A stretch of DNA of 64,000 nt from the NCBI GenBank assembly GCA_017531845.1, contig JAFXKI010000010.1:124001-188000 (forward strand), written 5' to 3'. The position numbers were made by a program, and so were the translations under genes. Of the stretch, positions 29,001-39,600 are shown in pieces (the first letter of the stretch is position 1; each line of letters opens with the position of its first letter). Source of the DNA: Opitutales bacterium (lineage in GTDB: Bacteria > Verrucomicrobiota > Verrucomicrobiia > Opitutales > UBA953). Below the pieces are notes generated by a model. The model searched no databases. It had not been told where the DNA came from and saw only the letters and a list, made by a program, of their open reading frames with translations.

Positions 29001-30583
29001 TCATCAAGTTTAAGATCGGTGTGTTCGTGAGAGACGGTACCCAACCGGGTAATAATTTCACCTTGGAACCACCCGTCGCGATAGGCGTCCTGATTAATCG
29101 TCAGCACGGAACCGCCGGCGACACGCAATTTTTTTGAAGAGCCTCGTTGATAGTGCTTCGATCCGTCGTTCCACGACTGCAAAAACGCCTCGGTGTTCGA
29201 TGCCTGATCTTCGGAAGCATCTTCCATGAGAGCCGAACGTTCCCGCCAAAGGGATTGAAAGTTATTGAAAACCTGATTGCCGTAAACCGTTACCAAGGAA
29301 ACATCTTGGTCTACACCTTCCGTTCCGCTAATCGCAGACGCGTTCGCAGCGCCGGCAAGCACCTGCGTCTGTCCGAGTGTCTGATAATTGCCGGTGGCAT
29401 TTGCCGTCGTTCCGAGTTGCACTGCTGTTGCGTTGGCAAATACATTGTCTACGGCGACGGCAAGGGCTTCGCTGTCCATCAGCATGGAACGCTTCTGACT
29501 CGTATCGTCTTCTATCTCACCTTTTGCCGAACCGTCCGCGCCCGAGGCGGTTTTTCCATAAATATTTGCGCCGACAAAGGTAACGTAGTTGTCGATAATA
29601 ATATCTGCGAGGTGATTTCCCTTCTCCCAAGTATTTCCGGTTGCGCTCTTTCCCGGATCCAATTCGGATTCTCCGATAAACGCGACAGCGCCTCCCCCGA
29701 CGACATAAAGGCGACCGTTCCCGGCGAGCCTTCCGACCGTCGAAATATCGACTTTGTTATAGGTATAATCCAAAACGTCAACTTGGCGATCCGCTTCCTC
29801 GGTGTAGAGAACGATACGATTGTGGGACCCGTTATCCGTTCCGAGACGCAACACGGATTTCGAGTCGGAATGAAGATTTTTTACGAAATTCAGAGCATTT
29901 ACGCGCTCTGCCAACGGATTCGTATGCAAGCGTTGCGCCGCAAGATTCTTGTTCGATTCCTCAAAAGACAATACTGCTCCGTTTTTAAGTGAAACCGAAG
30001 CTCCGACATAATCCCTAATTTCAAGTGCCGCCGGAGTGTCGCTATCCGTCTGGTTCGGCTTATACAGCCCAACGAACTGCACCAGTTGCCCCTTGAGATT
30101 GAGTGTTGTGCCCTCACCGTCGACAACGACCGTTCCCGTAAAGTTTCCGGCGGACATGAAACTGTCGAAGCCTTCCCAGGCTTTAAAAATCAAATCTTCC
30201 GGGTCGGAATGCCTGTCTCCGCGATTGAGCTTATACGTCTGAGTGTAATACGCAGAACCTTTTTCTCCAGCGTATTCTACGGTTCCCCCACCGGAAATCG
30301 TTATCGTCTCCGTATCATCTTTGTAAGTGAGGTTGTTGTTCTCGTCATTCCAAAAATCCAAAATGGACCCTTGCTGTGACAGGAAAGAGCCGCTCAGCGT
30401 AATCGCTTCGCCCTCGGAAACCGTGATGTTCAAATTCTCATTAATCGAGATATCTTCCTGAACATCGTTCGTCCACAAATACCCGTTCCCGAAATCGCTC
30501 GCATCTTTTGTCGCGGCAGAAACGGAAATGACCGCTCCCGCAAGCATCGCGGCAGCAAACAATGTCTTTTTTGAAAAAATCAT
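23078..30583 (-). CDS. Giant autotransporter (type Va), 2501 aa, beta-helix passenger
   Basis: A signal peptide (MIFSKKTLFAAAMLAGAVISVSA) is followed by a very long Gly/Thr/Asn/Ser-rich passenger built of repeats such as ISGNGNLINLGG and GTGGITVKTGTNLQL, the autotransporter-associated beta-strand type. From about residue 2210 the autotransporter beta-barrel begins (YTQFAWEIHDDWEFFAQAQ) and ends in LGFRSRF, a C-terminal Phe that marks BAM substrates. Residues ~865-1145 break the repeat pattern with a helix-rich, Tyr/Lys/Asp-rich insert (for example YDKYEKYFTGTSLKDNFYKS). It lies 51 nt behind a second giant autotransporter with a similar barrel, indicating tandem duplication. An adhesive surface role is inferred. 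Its long antisense open frames are codon-usage shadows. Confidence 0.92.
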   Translation of the reverse strand: MIFSKKTLFAAAMLAGAVISVSAATKDASDFGNGYLWTNDVQEDISINENLNITVSEGEAITLSGSFLSQQGSILDFWNDENNNLTYKDDTETITISGGGTVEYAGEKGSAYYTQTYKLNRGDRHSDPEDLIFKAWEGFDSFMSAGNFTGTVVVDGEGTTLNLKGQLVQFVGLYKPNQTDSDTPAALEIRDYVGASVSLKNGAVLSFEESNKNLAAQRLHTNPLAERVNALNFVKNLHSDSKSVLRLGTDNGSHNRIVLYTEEADRQVDVLDYTYNKVDISTVGRLAGNGRLYVVGGGAVAFIGESELDPGKSATGNTWEKGNHLADIIIDNYVTFVGANIYGKTASGADGSAKGEIEDDTSQKRSMLMDSEALAVAVDNVFANATAVQLGTTANATGNYQTLGQTQVLAGAANASAISGTEGVDQDVSLVTVYGNQVFNNFQSLWRERSALMEDASEDQASNTEAFLQSWNDGSKHYQRGSSKKLRVAGGSVLTINQDAYRDGWFQGEIITRLGTVSHEHTDLKLDDNGDGLVVKTGAGTFLYDRLSTTSEGGLFAGVLSRLRVEEGRWVSSLAGIEKTNVEIGDEGNLELLVDDTGFVSGLIKGAGTLALSRIVILENDLTSTSLSEASDPAATLQYRKNALTYLNISDAAVQFTTEQSQFTGSVIVRDGLPLILGEVGEKSPSIFSSAESIILRGLNPEDERYENLLGSYDGTSLQYSSLQVLSGVQMVRNLIGDANYSTVTVEADATLVLTKTDEDAIYGGTISGNGNLINLGGSRTVRMKSNDNTNGGDLFGALVSLSGALSVSQMNANNGFSGLLLANGSSATFSGNDYAKVGALIGEAETSVSANGDFTVGRADRTLSGREGEYFATAQYDKYEKYFTGTSLKDNFYKSLSDAATGSRSGKFTYDSTVKYLKNPAKLIYTTDENVYDGAFSRILASTRYDATSKTDKILETMQSGAGAKNSARYDFSTGATVSADTLFSGEKTAAEWLRKVFSVENVNAFLGSKEAQLSAMMKDSLRTLVNQIASGEEGVCAYLDGANPKTASLNVEGWNKIVAAGGLEYLKAAYKSAGFDKMPDETLYSFITNFYPTSEKYQFQITSWNVTQIGKIYGVELINPDYDDLKAAFGYDNTDFAGSLSGGMNLIKIGSESLKLTGANTYRGQTNVEAGELYVDYDAIAQTSGVFVKSGALLTINATKDMIEDSYRDPETGNISTGYDPETATGAMFIPESQARLSGGGVILKIGDGVVDLGNALLDVPVGGVDFTGTFLVAEGGLVATVDAEARSPKFGISLNAVSQYANGNAIPASFKLVFDREDANNAIFRSPELGAVELNFEGKIEGKGTFILDAGISGYVSGEKFVSLGNNTLAVAGKNFSPTDVEIASGALRIDADGTALSTKTFALGSDAELVFDLSADTTLSGSVISGTQSAGTETLRVSATGLDLTNDPTGATYEKRELDLQNVRFANVDAIELVGGAQLKIGELNGTPAPTDAEKKIVLSSLVMGSQTSLELGFGRTIELSGDSVLAGALTGRGTLTFSGETLSLGSTDSTGPTTGFSGTLSIVGNKDHTINLNAGEGRTVEFNGLSVTAAADENVTFVKNGEGSVKISENASVIPKNKINVANLNINVLAGTLEVGAGLFTYQPDSLAIAEGATFRFSDPLTNFALDNLGSLSGAGTLSFSTATTATITANGNIKPEAFTGIIDVGSNVTLNLAANVEEFAAFSGAGTINVASGKLTVTVNANETGAQKFDGTLTGLTDLTVVGDGAMVLESVPTGLNSVTVGSATQSGGFGVDATKNLAIKALGAESRILITNAGTSAFAGTVSVGGNVSSLVLLRDGELDLSAENAVSKAFKLKTEGGEDLLLNGSENSPFVTLGNVAGKTFTLTDLVKLNENIELSANADANGNGGLVFKTSPNAFRAVRPTEVTVWSKDISGTGGITVKTGTNLQLDASVLSYEGETLVNSGATLIYGAEKTVSKSSKLEIASGGTLIGGVSLVGESSDVVFNSGTTFVFTGDGIEFTGTAKVVSGKLTVEIDSEATSVRGTPVSLFKYIGSGNPTGKNGITFDNLTIVSADGLNYYEDPAQTGSTSIYIVAKDLANAGVDLHEGISSAFVGLLNDITQTDAGELKNTVNGIVLKEGRYNTLTAAGQLAEAIIKTPNSSLAGTLNNLSPLSYGAMLALPQSGFVSDIAAISSRIEQRRYDSYTQFAWEIHDDWEFFAQAQGSLAQADEGKPDTRIFDMNSYGAIAGMDVKMNATTVAGFSFAYDFGDADIHDNGGEIQSHDVRATAFIGKLIENRFYVDAGVQAGFAMFDVDRRTVLGGVNGDTTAWHAGAFANAGMLIPLGMSEDEKTSVNLMPYVGLAYSYYGVNAFDESGSATALDTDSFGASSLRATVGASLAVTFPWLGKTSRFNLDVAYTRELMDSEVDIDYAMPEISDASYTASAKTFAEDTFSIGPRLSYDLDRNNSIYGGYRFEMSTDSDTAHSVNLGFRSRF

Positions 30584-30634
30584 TAGAAAACCTGTTTTGG
30601 GGTTAAGCTGATTTAATATTTGTAAAAGTTAAAA

Positions 30635-33600
30635 TTAGAAACGATGACGGAAGCCGGCATTAACATTTTGGGAAACACCGGAGTCCGTATCTACTTCAAT
30701 GCCGTAGCCGAAATACAGACTCGTTCTCTCGGAAATCATGATATCCACCGTCGGACCGAACGAGAAGATATCCGTCGGCAAGGCACCCGCAGAAGTAGAG
30801 AATGTCGAGCTTCCGACGGCAAACCGTCCGTCCGTATCCAATTCTTCGCCGAGGAAATCATGCGTGTAAGCGGCTTCCAAGCCGAGTCGAACATTCCATG
30901 TTTCCAGGGGAAACTGCCATTGGAGGCTTGCCGCGATACGCGCGCGCAAGCTGTCGCCCTCGGCATCATCCATTTTCAATCCGGCGATTCCCGTTTCGGA
31001 GAATCCGTCGATTTCCGTCCGGAAGTAGCTCAATCCGATGCTCGGAGAGAAGTAAAGCCCGCTTCCTTCTTTCTTGTTTTGAGAAAGCGTAAAGATGGAA
31101 CCGACAGTAATGAACGTTCCCGCGAACATCGAATCGGTGTCACCGGAAGACGTTCCCGCGATGGTATGGCGTTTCATGTCAAACATCGCCATGCCCGCCT
31201 GTACACCGGCATCAATATAGAAGTTTTCGATAAGGCGGCTTGCGAAAGCAGTGATGCGCATATCGTCCATCTTCACTTTACCGCCGTTGCCGTGTCCCTT
31301 GGCGTCTCCGTAGGTATAGCCGAGAGCGAACCCGAGCGTCGTTTCGTAATTCGGCTTCCAATCGTATCCGGCAGTTACACCGTAAAGCGAGTAATCAAAA
31401 GTCGGGGCATCAGAGTCGTTCCCGTTTTCGGCAAAATCGCTTTGTGCCAGTGCGAAGAATTCATATTCTCCGGTTTCGCGAAGCGGATCCGCTCCGTCGT
31501 AGCGGCGCTGATTAAGACGCTCGTGAATGCGGGCGGCATCGGAATTAAACGCTGCGACCGGCATCGCCAACATCGAAGCAAAAATGCTCGGCGAGAGTCG
31601 TTCCACTTCCTGTTCAAGGTTTTCTGCAGAAATACTGTTCAACGCAAAGAGCAATTCCTTATTTTGATCGTCCGGAGCATTATCCGCATTCAAAACGCCG
31701 CCGGTCGCTTTCGCGCTTCCCGCGCGTTCCGCAAGTGCCTCGAGGAAGCTTTCGGAAATTCCCTTGTTGTAATCAACGCCCTCAATGGCGAAATCGTCAT
31801 TGATAACGCGCAGATTCACGTTCCCGTAGGAATCCGTATAAATCATCACGTTACGCTCCGGCGTTCCCGCTCGAAGGGCATCAGCAACCGCTGCAGAGCC
31901 GACCGTAGTGCCGCGGGAAATTTCTTCCGCGCTTACGAGCATCACGTTTTTGCCGAGCGCGGCAGCATCGTCCAGACCGAGAAGTTCAATCGTGCCGTCC
32001 AATTTCACGTTAGACGCAGAAACGCCGTCGCCGTCGGTAACGTCTGCCATCCAAACAGCTCCGTTTTGAAGGTCAAACGTTGTCGCCACCGGAATTGCCG
32101 GTGCGGCATAAGGAATGGATGCGCCGACCTTCGACGGGAACGTGTTAATGTCCACCGGCAAAGAAACGGAATACTCGCCGGCACTGCCGTAAGCACTGTC
32201 CTTAATTGTAACTTCGAGTTTCCCGTCCTTCACGGCATCGCCCAGCTCTGCCTTAATTCCGTAGGCTTCCAAGGTCGTTTCAGCGTAAACTCTCTTCGAG
32301 GAAAGATTTCCGAGGGCATCGATTTCAACCTGCACCGTAATGCTCTTCGGCAGACGCGGGTCGGAAAGTTCAAGCTTGAGCGTCGTCGTTCCCGCCGCGC
32401 CGGCATCGTTCATATTGCGGGTTGCGGAACCGACAACGGAAATATTGCGCCCGGCGAGCTTAAGTCCGCCAATCATTTCGGCGTTCCCGAGCACCGTAAA
32501 TTCCGAAGAATGATTTTCTTCTCCGGCGCCCGTGAAATGAGCTTTACCGGAAACGGTTGTCAGCCCCAAATATTCCTGTTTTGCCGTAACCAACGTGCCT
32601 GCCGGATCGGCAAACTCCACGTTCCCGCCGCCGACAATTGTTTTGAAGAGCGTGCCGTAATTTGTACCGAGCGCACGTGCGCTCGCTCCGTTTTCACCCG
32701 TAATCTTAATCGTTCCCGCCATACCGGCAACATTGCTACGCAAGGAAAGGAACTCGATGTTCACCGCCTTGCCGTTTGCCGTTTCCGCAGTCGTTCCCGT
32801 AAATTTATGCCAGTCGGAAATTTCCAAAATCCCGCCTTCAACTCCGATATTGAACGTGCCGTCGCGATAGGCGAGCTGGCTGTAAACCGCGTCGCTGACG
32901 GAGAACACGCTGTCCTTGGTCGCCGTATCGCTGACGGAGCCCAATTCCGTGCTCAGCGTCGCGCCGGAAATCGTTCTTGTTGCTCCGCCGGACATCACCA
33001 TAGAAAGGCTTTTCAGAGCCGGAGCATCCGATCCGGAACCCGGTTTGGAATTGCTGCTTAAATCAATCAGACCGTTGGTCGTCGGGGTGATGGTGCCGCT
33101 TTCCTGTGTGTAATAGAACGTATTCGCAACGGACTTATGATCGATAATGACGTTTACGTCTACTCCAGCCTTGTAGCCGAAGCCCACATTTTGAAGCGTC
33201 AGGGTTCCGTCCGGCTCCTGAATGTCAAAGGAAGTTCCGAGCACTGTCAGGCGTCGAGCGGCTTCCCCGGTCGCGTATCCGGCGGCGGCAGATTCACCCT
33301 TAACCATTACCGCACCCGAAACCACCAAGTCTCCGAGAATTTCCGTATTTTGAGTCTGAACCAACGTTAAGCCGTCGTCGAGAGTCAGCTTCACGTCTTC
33401 CGACGTGTTAACGGCAGACATTTCAACTTCGGAAATAGAAACGTCAAAATCTCCGTCGAAGCTCATCACCCCGTTGAAGAATTTTCCGTTTTTGTTGTAG
33501 GTCGGCAAAATACTCAACCCGTTACTACTTTTCGAAATAGAGAGAGTCGCGCTTTTGCCTTCCGCCGTTGTCAGCTTGAGCGTTCCACTTCCGTAAACGG

Positions 33601-36600
33601 TTTCAAAATTCGGCTGCTCCGAACCGTCAAGTTCGACTGTAAGCGTTGCGCCCAAGGCGACTCGCGCCGCATTGGTTTCAGTTAAATCCCATGCGCCGCC
33701 GGTCAATTTTAACTCGCCTTCATAGACGTTCACGCCACTGCAACCGGAAGTCAAATCCGATCCGTTGAGAGAAAGCACGCCGTCGCCGACTTTTCCGAGC
33801 AAACCTCCGTTCTTGAACTCAATCAATCCGGAACTCAATGCCACCGCGCCGGACGTTCCCGCCTCAGCCGAGAAAATCAGCTCGCTCGTGAGTTTTTCCG
33901 ACTTCACGGCAGTCATATCCGCGAAAACAAGCGAGACGCTCCCGTCTTCGTTTTCGGATTCGACAAGCCAACGGAATCCGCCCTTGTAGCTCTGTTTCTG
34001 CTCATTTTGATCCGTATAGGAACCCAAAACGAATTTTCCTTCCGTCGCGCTCCAAACGATTGCGCCCGGCGTTTTCGACAAATCAACCGCCTTGCCTGCC
34101 GCGTCAAGAACCATCCAGTTTACGGAAAGTTTTCCGCCGTCGACATAATCCCATTCCGTAACGGACAGGGAAACTTCACGACGACTGACTTTGTCAATCA
34201 GCTTGCCGGAAGCAGCGTCTTTTTCAATATTTTCCGGAGAGACCGCAACGGCATTGCCTGCCGCGTCTTTGTAAGATGCCGTAAACGTGCGCGGCACATA
34301 AGTGCTTCCCGTGCAGAATGCGGGAACCGAGGCTGCCACGCCCGAAGAATAGTTCGTTGCAACGGCATTCGGCGTATATCCGCCGACGATGGTTTTGCCG
34401 TTCGCGTCTTCATAGCGGGTCGTCGAGCCGTCGACGGTAATCTTCTTCCCCGCATCCTGGATGGATTTGGCGTTCTTCGCTTCGAGCACCACTTGACCGC
34501 CCTCTGCAATGCTGACGGCGGATTTGAGCGTTCCCGTGAAGCCGGTCAGCCCGCGACCGGAAATCTTGAGCGTTCCCGTTCCGGAAACTTCTCCGGTAAA
34601 CGTCGGTGCGTCCAACAATTTTCCTTCATCGAAAATATAGCTCTCCGTCGAAATCCAGTCCCAGCCGAGACGGGCTCCACCGTTGTTTTCAATATCAAGC
34701 GTTCCCGCGAGAGAAATATTCCCGGAGCCCGCAACCATGTTGAGCTTTTGCGTGGAACCGTTTTCAACGGAAAGCGTCGCGCCCGAGGCAACAATCACGC
34801 CGCGCGCATAGTCAAACAGCGATTCTCCGCTGAGCGACAAAGTTCCGCTGTTTACGGAAACCGTTCCGTAAAATGCGTCCCACGTCAGCCCCTGTCCGTT
34901 CGCGGGAATGGGCGTTTGCGAGGAAATTCCGGCACCCGTCATCGAAACGGATTTTCCGGCGGCGGCGACAACTTCAAATGCGCCCGAGCCGCGAAGAGCA
35001 ACGGACGAAGCCGCCGTTCCGGAAAGCTCCGCGACAGCAAGCGTGGCACCTTTTTCGACGGTGAAATATGCGTTGTCTCCGATTTCGGTTTTTCCGGCGA
35101 GCTTCAACTTCCCGCCGGAAACCGTCAGCGCGGAGTTTTCTCCGGTCAAAGCCACGTTCCCGTTAATCGCCAGAGAACCTTCGCCGATTTTCTTTACAAA
35201 AACATCGTCGGCGGAAGAATTGATGCCGTAAGCCCAGTCGACATCATCTTTCTGATCGAAAATAAGCCCTGCACCCGTTCCCGTGATTGAGATATTTTTC
35301 TGAACGGCAAGGAAAGAGCCGTCGTCCTGAATCAGAGGCTCGCGCAAAGTCATCTGAAGAACGCCGTCCGCAATCGTCGTCGTTCCCGTGTAAATTACGG
35401 AATCCGGCAAAACGAGCGTTCCCGCGCCGGTTTTCACGAAATTGCCGTCCCCGGAAACCGCATAATTGAATGTATGCTCGCCGGAAGCGACATCGACGGA
35501 AAGATTTGCATTCAAGCCGACGGTGATTCCGCCCGGAAGCGTGCTCGGAAGAGCAGAGAGATTTAAGGCAAGCGTTCCCGCCTCCGCGACGATTTGCTGT
35601 GCGTTAAGCGTTCCCGTCAGCGTCAGCGTATTGTCGCCGACTTTAGTCAGAGACGATACCGTCAACGCTCCCGCGTAGGCAAGGTCATCGACCCAGTCGG
35701 TAGAAACCAGTTCTCCGCCGACGCGGACATCTCCGGCGAAAGCACCAGCAATCGCAATTCCGGCGAATTGGGACTTTGCCTCAATCGTAGCCTTGAGTGT
35801 CGCAAGTTCTTCGTAGTAACCGACAATGCCGTCAAGCAATCCGGAATCTCCGTAAATTTCCTTTTCCAGATCTTCGAGCTCTTTGATCAGCGCGTCTTTT
35901 TCAACCGTCGTCAAATCCGGATTGAGCAACTTTTTCTCGAGCACGGCACAGGCTTCGAGTGCGATTCCGAAATTGGCGAGCGTCGTATTGAGAGCCTCCG
36001 CCTTCGTGTAAGAATCAACAAGCGTCGTGCCGCCGAGATTTTTCACGGACCCGAAATCGGATGCAAATTTCGCGCGCGCCGCCGCTTCCGACGTGAACGC
36101 CTTTTCGAGGGATTCCTCACGGGCGATTCCGGACAATTTTTCGTATTCGGAAACAATTTTTTCGAAGCGCGTTTTATTCGTCGCCGCCTGCTGAATTTCA
36201 GTTTCTCCGGTCGGGGTCGTCAAACCTTCGCGTTCGACATAATCTCGATATTCCGCTTCCGAAGCAAAGAAGCCGCGAAGAAGCCCGGCGGGATCGTAGT
36301 AGCCGTTTGTTTTTTTGATATTATCGAGATAGAACTTGTCCGTCTTAAGTTCCTGATAAATTTTCGCCAACTCGCCGAGCAAGCCGCCTTCCGTCAGCGC
36401 GGTTCCGGAAACGGAAACCGTTCCCGTCTGGTTTTTCCCGTAAGCGAGTGCTTTTTCGTAGTCCGACTGAGAAACGAGCTCCTTTCCGTCGTAGTTTTTC
36501 ACTCCGACAAACTGTTCGAGCACGCTTGCGTCGAACCCGGAATAGGCGAGTTTTGCCGTTTCCGTCAAATAAGCCTGCGTCGCTTCGCTTTGGGAAATGC

Positions 36601-39600
36601 CGGAAGCAGAGCCGGTACCGGTTGTCAGATTTCCTTCCCTGTCGTAGTTGCCTTCAAAGCGGGCAAATGAGTTGTCTCGGGAATAATCTCCGGAGTTTGC
36701 CGTGCCGAGATTGTTCATCAGCAGGGGACGATTGTCTCCGGACTCAATCGCCGCATTCGAGCCGACAATCAGTGCTCCCGCCGTAAACGCGCCGTTCGCG
36801 CTCGTTGTTCCCACCGAAATTGAGGAATTTTCGGCACCGAAAAGATTGCGCAAGCTCTGTCCGTCCGCCATTACGACAGACGTTCCCGCATTGAGAATCA
36901 GCGCAGATGAGTGCGAAATTCCGTTCGCGCCCGAAACGTTGAGCGTGCCGGAACCCACTTCCGTCGTTCCCGTGTAGATATTACGATCTCCTCCGCCGAG
37001 CGTCAGTGTGCCGCTTCCGCCCTTGACAACGCTTCCTTCGCCGCGAATAACGCCGTTAAAGGTTCCTCGAATCAAGCCGGAACGGGAGTCTTCCTCGTTG
37101 TCGGTAATATTTGCGATAAGCACACCGCTTCCCAGGTCGATCCTCGCCGTGGAATCGCCGGTGAGATTATTAATCACCTGAACGTAAGTTTTATCGGTAG
37201 AGGAACCTTTCAAAGAAAGCGACGAGGCAGCATGGCTTTCTTCCGGAGATGCACCCTGCCAAAGGACCAAAGAAGATGCATTCGGGAAAATGCTTTCCGT
37301 TCCCGACAAATCCAAGTCCATTCCCCGTTCAACGTAAACATCGCCGCGAACTTCATCTTGAACGTGTTTGAATGCGACAACGGATTTACGGAGATCTCCG
37401 ACCAAAATCGTGTTCCCGCCGGGAGTAATTTTATCCCACGCGTTATAGTCATTAGATTCGCGAACGACGGTGCTGATTGTTTCGCCTGTCGTAAAGATCA
37501 AGCGCGTGCCTTCGTTGAAGGACAACTTGGGTTCCAATGTATCCGCCTGAGAAGATACAACGGAAACGCTCCCGCCGAGCGCAACCACCGAGCCAGGCAA
37601 CGCGTTGAGCGCAGCAATATTCAAAACCGTTTTCCCGGTCCGGGTTGCGGCAATATTAATTCCGCTAAAATTCGCCTGCTCAAGCAACAGGGCAAGATCG
37701 CCCTTCCCGTCGAGAGCGAGAATCCCGCCCGTCACGGTTGCGTCCGCTTGGTAATCCACATAGAAAGCTTCCGAGAATTTCCCGTTTGTCTCCGTGCTGT
37801 TAACCGTCTTTTCCTTGTAGTAATTGACAACAGCCCACGCCGTTTCGTTATCCAGCGCAAACGATCCGTCCGCCGCAACCTTTAAATCCGCATATTTCGA
37901 ATCATCCCCGTAAATTTCGGTCAACGCGCTCTTTAATCCGTTTTCTCCGTTTTCATCGACCTTTACCGAAGAAAGGCGGTTTTCGGACGTTCCCGGATTT
38001 TCCGTTGTTTTATTGCTTTCCGTATTTTCGTTAAATTTCGCGCGATCGTAAATCGTAACGCGGCAACCGACGATTGAGCCTTCGTAGATACCGCCCATCC
38101 CTTCTTCCTGATTGATGAGCAGGACGCCACCGATCATTTCGCCGGAGGCATCTGTCTGGAGTTCCCAATTTCCCGCCGCGTCGAGCTTATAATTCCCGCC
38201 CGGGATAACGAGTTTTCCGCCGGTTCCCGTTCCCGCGATAATCGGAGTAGCTGCCACAAGAGATTCTGCGTCAATGCCGTTTCGATTATAGGTGATCTCC
38301 GCATTTCCCGCAGCCAACACAGCGAGCGATTCCGTCGTTCCGGGATTAACCTTGTATCCGGCATTAAAATACGATTGGAAATTTCTAATCTGCTGATTTT
38401 CCGCGATAACGAGCGTTCCCGCTTCAGGAGTCGTAAAATACGACTCTTTCACCGAGTAGTAGTGAGTCGTCGTGTCCTTGTCCGCTTTCGTTACGACGGT
38501 ATGTTCGTTATACCGCACGGCGGAACCCAAGCGGGATTCCCCGTTGTCTCCCTTATCCCGATACGTTCCCGCGATGTTTACGGATTCGGCAGAAGAATAA
38601 CCCGATGAAATTTTTGCTTTCCAGGCAACGTTTCCTTTCCCGTCTTCGAACGAATAAACACCGAGCCCGGCAGAATCATTTGAAGCAAACGTCAGCTCTC
38701 CGCCCGCCGCATAAAGTTCTCCGACAAATCCGGCAGAGGAATTCAGCAAAACAAGATCGCCTCCGCCCGTTTTGTAAACGGCTCCCGAGCCGTCAAGCAC
38801 ACCGACGGAGCCGCCGAACGCCAACGCATTGTCCAAATACGTTCCGTCTGTCTTCCGGGTACGCGTGTTTTCATCCCACCCGTCAATGTGAATGTTGAGG
38901 TGAAGCGAAGGAGAGTCGCCGAGACGCAACGTTGCCGTCTGCGCGTTCCCGTAATCGCCCGCCTGCAAATTGTGCAGGTATTGGAAAATCGTCTGGTAAT
39001 TTCTCGTTACCATGTAACCGAAGACGGAGTCTTTGGCGTAATTATTATTACGAGCAACGTCCAACACCGCGCCGGAATCAACGGTAATGCGCGTAACCCC
39101 GGTCATTTTCCCGCCGGCGGTCCCGTAGCCCGGATGTTGCTGCTCCTGAGGTCCGGTCGTAACGGGCTTATCAAAGTAATCGTTGAATAAAGGCCCGAAG
39201 TCAAACCACGCGTTTACATAACCGGTCAGATTGAGAATCCCGCCCTCGACACGCACTTCCCCGCTCGTCCACTCCAACATATTCTGCGCGGAAGGCTCGC
39301 CGGACCACCCGGGAATATAGTTTGCCTCGTTATCAGTAACGTTTCCGTTGCTGTTCAGTCGCACCAACTCGTAATAAGCGGCTCCGAAGTTTTTATCAGA
39401 TCCGGGGTCGAACCACGCATAGTGCAAGTTGTAAAGACTTCCTCCGGCGTTAAGAAGATCCGTAATCAGGTTCCCCGTTCCCGTTTTCGTAAAATTGAGC
39501 ATCCCTCCGTTTGCCGGCAAACCGAAGTTCGCTTCATAAACATAACCGTCAAAATCACAGCTCACGGAATCACCTTCATGCTTTATCGTCGGAGTCAAAT